From NCBI GenBank assembly GCA_028281765.1, contig JANQJF010000054.1, forward strand, positions 1-64,000: 64,000 nucleotides of DNA, given 5' to 3'. A program made the position numbers and the translations under genes. Each line of letters begins with the position of its first letter. Position 1 is the stretch's first letter. Positions 62,656 through 64,000 of this stretch are shown here, piece after piece. The notes under the pieces are model-generated. The model made no database searches. It was not told the DNA's origin and saw nothing but the letters and a program-made list of their open reading frames with translations. The DNA is from Planctomycetota bacterium (GTDB lineage Bacteria > Planctomycetota > UBA1135 > UBA2386).

Positions 62656-64000
62656 ATGGATCCGTATGAATCGAGCCAGCCGTCATCCGGGCTGGCTTGG
62701 CCGGCAGTCGCCGTGATGTCGCTGGCTGCCGCGGTCTATTTCAGTCGCGAGGTCCCGTTTCGTCATTCGCGGCCCACGGACGTGAGGGTCGCGCCGACGG
62801 TCGAGTCACATCTGTCTCGGGACCCGCTGACGGCGCTTCCGGACAACACTCCCACGGCGATTCCCGGTGACATTGACCATTGCTTCGTCGTGACTGTGCC
62901 GAAGGGCGATTCCCCCGGGACACGAGAACGCCGTCGACGCGTTCGCCACGCTTTGCACGTAGCTGCGTCGGTTCGAGGTTACACACCGTGCCCGGTACAT
63001 CGCCAGCGACGGATCCCCCTGCCGAGTCCACAGCTGATGGCCCTGAGAGCGGACAGCACCGCCGAGGAAGGCCCTCACGACAAGGACGAAACCGCCGACC
63101 CGAGCGAGAGTTCGTCACGATCGACTCCAACGACTCCGATGCTCAACGCCGACTGCCTCGAGAACGGCGAAGAGAACGTGCTGGTCGTCTGGATGCCGGA
63201 AGCGGCAAGTGACGCTTCCGATCGACTGATAGAGCTCTGCAACCGCGTCCGAGAGTTCTCGCCTCGAGTCACTGTGATCGGTCCCTCCTCGACCGCTTGC
63301 TATGAGTCGCTGGACATCCCCGAATACGTCAGGGTGTATTCGCCTTGGGTCACCGAGATCGAAGAGCTGCCGAGTTCCTTCGTTCGCCTCACGTGCAGCG
63401 ACAAGGAACTCGCCGAGCGTCTCCACGAAGAGCTGAGTCTCCGGGGTGCCAGCCGCCCCGACCAAACCCTCCTCGTGCTCGAGCGCGACAATCGATACGC
63501 GAGCAGCTGGCTGCGGCACTGTGCGGACGCGTGGGGGCTCAACGACAACAACGGCGCGGAAGCGTCCGACCAGGAATCACCGCAATTTCCCACGGTCTAC
63601 TACAGCCGCTGGATCGATGGCGATTGGCCTCCAGCCACGGCAGTGCAAGACCGTACCGGGAAGCTCGCAATCCGAAGAGAATCGCGAGACCTGGAGCGGC
63701 CGGAGGGCGCCGCGTCGCTCGACTATCTGCGGCGACTGCGCAAGAAGCTGTCCCTGGAACCGCAACTCCGGGACATCCGAGCCGTCGGGATCTTCGGCAT
63801 CGACGTGCACGACAAACTGCTGATCCTGCAGGCACTCAAGCCGATCCTGCCGGACGCGATCTACTTCACGAGCGATCTCGACGCCTACTTCACGCATCCC
63901 CAAGAACTGCGACACACGCGGAATCTACTCGTCGCGGCCGGGCACGACCTGATTCCCCACACGGTCGACAATCCCGGACTCAGCGGCCGCATCCTCACAC
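62656..64000 (+). CDS. large protein with N-terminal membrane segment, 5' part
   Basis: Open from ATG 62656 (GGAAGGAG 8 nt upstream) to the right edge, about 448 residues seen. A hydrophobic segment comes first (LAWPAVAVMSLAAAVYF). The rest is soluble: ENVLVVWMPEAASDASDRLI, LIELCNRVREFSPRVTVIG, RPDQTLLVLERDNRYASSWL, RAVGIFGIDVHDKLLILQAL, KPILPDAIYFTSDLDAYFTH. The last lines resemble a conserved segment of uncharacterised bacterial proteins with a VGI-GxDVxDKLL-LQAL pattern. No function is assigned. The C-terminus is outside the window. Confidence 0.75.
   Translation, partial: MDPYESSQPSSGLAWPAVAVMSLAAAVYFSREVPFRHSRPTDVRVAPTVESHLSRDPLTALPDNTPTAIPGDIDHCFVVTVPKGDSPGTRERRRRVRHALHVAASVRGYTPCPVHRQRRIPLPSPQLMALRADSTAEEGPHDKDETADPSESSSRSTPTTPMLNADCLENGEENVLVVWMPEAASDASDRLIELCNRVREFSPRVTVIGPSSTACYESLDIPEYVRVYSPWVTEIEELPSSFVRLTCSDKELAERLHEELSLRGASRPDQTLLVLERDNRYASSWLRHCADAWGLNDNNGAEASDQESPQFPTVYYSRWIDGDWPPATAVQDRTGKLAIRRESRDLERPEGAASLDYLRRLRKKLSLEPQLRDIRAVGIFGIDVHDKLLILQALKPILPDAIYFTSDLDAYFTHPQELRHTRNLLVAAGHDLIPHTVDNPGLSGRILT

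Overview
The window is high-G+C bacterial chromosome, most likely from the phylum Planctomycetota. The clues are an LEPR-XLL surface-protein N-terminus, a zinc-ribbon Ser/Thr kinase paired with an ECF sigma factor, a PDZ/DUF6288/HEAT secreted protein, a blue-copper/PA14 protein beside a sorbosone-dehydrogenase-like beta-propeller, and several PQQ-type propeller lipoproteins. I saw no rRNA, tRNA, CRISPR array, transposase or integrase. All family names come from reading motifs; no database search was run.

Layout. 1-8.9 kb: start of a large RTX-like surface protein, a DEAD-box helicase, a DUF427 protein, EgtB, an unknown protein, and a two-gene operon of Rieske-fused enzymes (Rieske-glutamate-synthase-like and Rieske-TPP enzyme). 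9.1-12.6 kb: a minus-strand beta-glucanase group (two overlapping GH17-like genes and a GH30 gene), all without signal peptides. 12.7-19.2 kb: small membrane and secreted proteins, the DUF6288 protein and a membrane alpha/beta-hydrolase-like protein.

19.4-41.8 kb is the centrepiece: an extracellular contractile injection system (eCIS, phage-tail-like) of about 20 collinear genes. The order is AAA+ ATPase, DUF4255 cap protein, regulatory-like beta-sandwich, low-complexity protein, sheath 1, tube 1, baseplate hub chaperone with a probable -1 frameshift into a DUF6760-like tail, giant 1126-residue sheath 2, tube 2, a 688-residue disordered protein, LysM hub protein, gpD-like hub, gp5/VgrG-like spike, PAAR tip, gp25, gpJ, gpI, a PKD-containing fibre-like protein, and a membrane-anchored protein. 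A convergent DUF4157 (HELTH) candidate cargo gene has its own consensus-like promoter. There is no capsid, terminase or integrase (not a prophage) and no TssJLM (not a T6SS). I could not find a conventional tape-measure gene.

41.9-53.4 kb: blue-copper/PA14 and sorbosone-dehydrogenase-like pair, SNF2 helicase with a SWIM partner, thioesterase, DUF4437 lipoprotein, Sua5, a DUF6671 protein and a P-loop protein. 53.4-64 kb: a medium-chain dehydrogenase pseudogene, PQQ-propeller proteins, an EF-hand lipoprotein, a kinase gene broken by a frameshift/deletion, its ECF sigma factor, a lipoprotein, dihydroorotase, and a gene running off the right end.

Two genome-level habits stand out. Several monocistronic genes have a TANNNT -10 box about 7 nt before the start codon, which suggests leaderless mRNAs, while the eCIS genes have Shine-Dalgarno sites. 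Two minus-strand genes in 53-58 kb carry what look like internal deletions with frameshifts.
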